Below, piece by piece: positions 5,952 to 6,670 of a stretch of 6,670 bases of DNA (within the stretch, counting starts at the first letter, position 1; every line of letters begins with the position of its first letter). Source of the stretch: Halobacteriales archaeon (lineage in GTDB: Archaea > Thermoplasmatota > SW-10-69-26 > JACQPN01 > JAIVGT01); contig JAIVGT010000047.1 in assembly GCA_020201485.1 (NCBI GenBank), positions 1 to 6,670 on the forward strand, written 5' to 3'. Below the pieces are notes generated by a model. It had not been told where the DNA came from and made no database searches. It was given only the letters and a program-made list of their open reading frames with translations. Made by a program: the position numbers and the translations under genes.

Positions 5952-5986
5952 CAAGAAGCACGCGGCCCCTGGGCGCAAGCTTCTTG
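5952..5986. promoter_or_regulatory. Mirrored GCTTCTTG boxes: likely divergent TATA-type promoters or a shared operator
   Basis: CAAGAAGC (5952-5959) and GCTTCTTG (5979-5986) form a perfect 8-bp inverted repeat with a 19-base spacer. Its centre (5969) is the midpoint of the intergenic region 5929-6010. Read toward each gene, the box lies 23 bases (minus gene) and 24 bases (plus gene) before the start codon. This is where an archaeal TATA box should be if both mRNAs are leaderless, and neither start has a Shine-Dalgarno site. A dimeric repressor site is the alternative. Confidence 0.5.
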
Positions 5987-6010
5987 TGGCAAGGGCGCGG
6001 ATGCGCCGGC

Positions 6011-6487
6011 ATGGCCCTGGAAGGCAGCCTGCGGGAGCGCGACTACGAGGGCATCGACCCCACGGTGGCCCACGCGTCGCGCGACCTGCACGAGCTGCGC
6101 GGCATCCTCCTCGACCCGCGGCAGAAGATGTGGGAGCGCTACCGCGCGCTGTTCGCGCTCCGTGCCCTCCACACGCCCGAGGCCATCGACGTCATCGGCC
6201 GGGTCATGCTCAGCGCGAGCAGCGCCCTGCTGCGCCACGAATGCGCCTTCGTCTTCGGCCAGATGGCGGACGAGCGCTGCGTGCCTTGGCTGGAGCGCAG
6301 CCTGGCGGGGGACGAGCACCCCATGGTGCGCCACGAGGCGGCGGAGGCCATCGGGGCCATCGCGAATGCGCAATGCCTGCAGATGCTCGCGCACTACGCC
6401 CAGCACGACCCGGCCATCGAGGTCCGCGAGAGCTGCGAACTCGCGCTGGACAACATCGCCTATCTCAAGGACCCGACGCGCTTCTGA
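6011..6487 (+). CDS. Half-size deoxyhypusine hydroxylase-like HEAT-repeat protein
   Basis: The protein has 158 residues from ATG 6011 to TGA 6485-6487. After about 25 residues, HEAT-type helical pairs run to the end. Two His-Glu metal-ligand motifs are intact: H76-E77 in ALLRHECAF and H108-E109 in PMVRHEAAEAIGAIA. Surrounding blocks match those I remember from human DOHH, especially its second half: WERYRALFALR (family: FERYRAMFALR), FGQM, and VRESCELALD (family: VRESCEVALD). Eukaryotic DOHH is about 300 residues, with two such halves that jointly supply four HE motifs to a di-iron site, and it oxidises deoxyhypusine on eIF5A to hypusine. This protein has one half only, so a working site would require a homodimer; that is inference. 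Other PBS-lyase/HEAT proteins are the alternative, but the HE motifs and MVRHEA.EA.GAI argue for DOHH. No Shine-Dalgarno site; the upstream box fits a leaderless mRNA. Confidence 0.82.
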   Translation: MALEGSLRERDYEGIDPTVAHASRDLHELRGILLDPRQKMWERYRALFALRALHTPEAIDVIGRVMLSASSALLRHECAFVFGQMADERCVPWLERSLAGDEHPMVRHEAAEAIGAIANAQCLQMLAHYAQHDPAIEVRESCELALDNIAYLKDPTRF

Positions 6488-6519
6488 GCTGCGCTGGGCC
6501 GCGAGGAAGAGAAAAGGAT

Positions 6520-6533
6520 GGGGCTTGCGCCCC
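6520..6533 (-). terminator. Hairpin with pyrimidine/T-rich tail between convergent genes
   Basis: GGGGC-TTGC-GCCCC forms a 5-bp stem with a four-base loop. On the minus strand it is followed by ATCCTTTTCTCTTCC, a T-rich tract that is exceptional for this window, so it best suits termination of the minus-strand gene ending at 6546. On the plus strand it lies 32 bases past the DOHH-like stop and may also end that transcript, though without a T-run. Confidence 0.55.
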
Positions 6534-6545
6534 GCCGGACTGCCC

Positions 6546-6670
6546 TTACATCATCTGGCAGTGCGGGTTCGTCGTGATGAGGGTCGTGTCCAGGCCGCCC
6601 GCGTTCTGGGGGTTCAGCGCGGCCGCCGAGCCGCTCACGTCGCTGCCGCCCGCGCTCGTCACGGTGATGC
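6546..6670 (-). CDS. C-terminal end of an unidentified protein (start outside window)
   Basis: The reverse strand is open from the window edge to TAA (6548-6546), giving 40 residues that end ITVTSAGGSDVSGSAAALNP then QNAGGLDTTLITTNPHCQMM. The Ser/Thr/Gly/Ala-rich, uncharged composition and beta-type start resemble the tail of an exported or pilin/flagellin-like surface protein, but the domain is not visible and that is a guess. It converges with the DOHH-like gene, with a hairpin and T-rich tract just beyond the stop. Confidence 0.65.
   Translation of the reverse strand, partial: ITVTSAGGSDVSGSAAALNPQNAGGLDTTLITTNPHCQMM

Noticed and set aside
5546..6010. N-terminal extension of the DOHH-like protein to 313 residues, which would approximate full-length DOHH
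   Set aside because: The upstream 155 residues are Ser/Arg/Pro-rich antisense sequence of the membrane-protein gene, with no HE motif or HEAT pattern. The second DOHH half is truly absent.
5929..6012. Longer start (ATG 6012) for the minus-strand membrane protein
   Set aside because: It would overlap the divergent DOHH-like start, remove both promoters, and add a Pro/Arg-rich stretch. ATG 5928 gives a clean membrane protein.
5296..6670. Long open plus frame from ATG 5296 to the window end
   Set aside because: Only the first part (to about 5508) resembles a protein, the PIN relic. Beyond that it is the antisense and out-of-frame reading of two real genes.

Overview
The window is very GC-rich, with strong G/C bias at third codon positions. 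It looks like an archaeal chromosome segment. The evidence is a tRNA-Asn gene with no encoded CCA and a TATATA box upstream, a secreted beta-helix/PKD surface protein with a C-terminal membrane anchor, a small winged-helix regulator of an archaeal type, few clear Shine-Dalgarno sites, and a HEAT-repeat protein closely resembling deoxyhypusine hydroxylase, an enzyme of eukaryotic-type eIF5A/aIF5A modification. A high-GC member of the Thermoplasmatota is my best guess, but the sequence alone does not settle it.

Layout. Positions 1-405 (+) hold the end of a charged, coiled-coil-rich protein. Positions 406-612 hold a strong hairpin and the first copy of a dispersed repeat. Then comes a minus-strand block, in transcription order: a CPBP-family intramembrane protease (4521-3439), the second repeat copy, a winged-helix regulator (3266-2898), a hairpin, a secreted NosD-like/PKD protein (2795-738), a TATA box and tRNA-Asn (685-613). 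Divergent from the protease is a probable two-gene plus-strand operon of small unknown membrane proteins (4561-4863 and 4888-5280). It is followed by the decayed remnant of a PIN-domain (VapC-type) gene at about 5289-5523. Next is a divergent pair: a four-helix membrane protein (5928-5521, minus) and the half-size deoxyhypusine-hydroxylase-like protein (6011-6487, plus). Their 82-bp intergenic region has a perfectly centred inverted pair of 8-bp boxes. A hairpin follows, and the window closes with the C-terminus of another minus-strand protein (6546-6670).

How the genes relate. The DOHH-like gene would act on translation factor aIF5A, if the organism makes deoxyhypusine; no deoxyhypusine synthase or aIF5A gene is in view. 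The protease, regulator and surface protein are co-oriented and concern the envelope, but gaps of 102-172 bp and the intervening repeat and hairpin mean they need not share one transcript. The most interesting items are the one-repeat DOHH, the repeat that begins immediately after two unrelated 3' ends, and the PIN relic.
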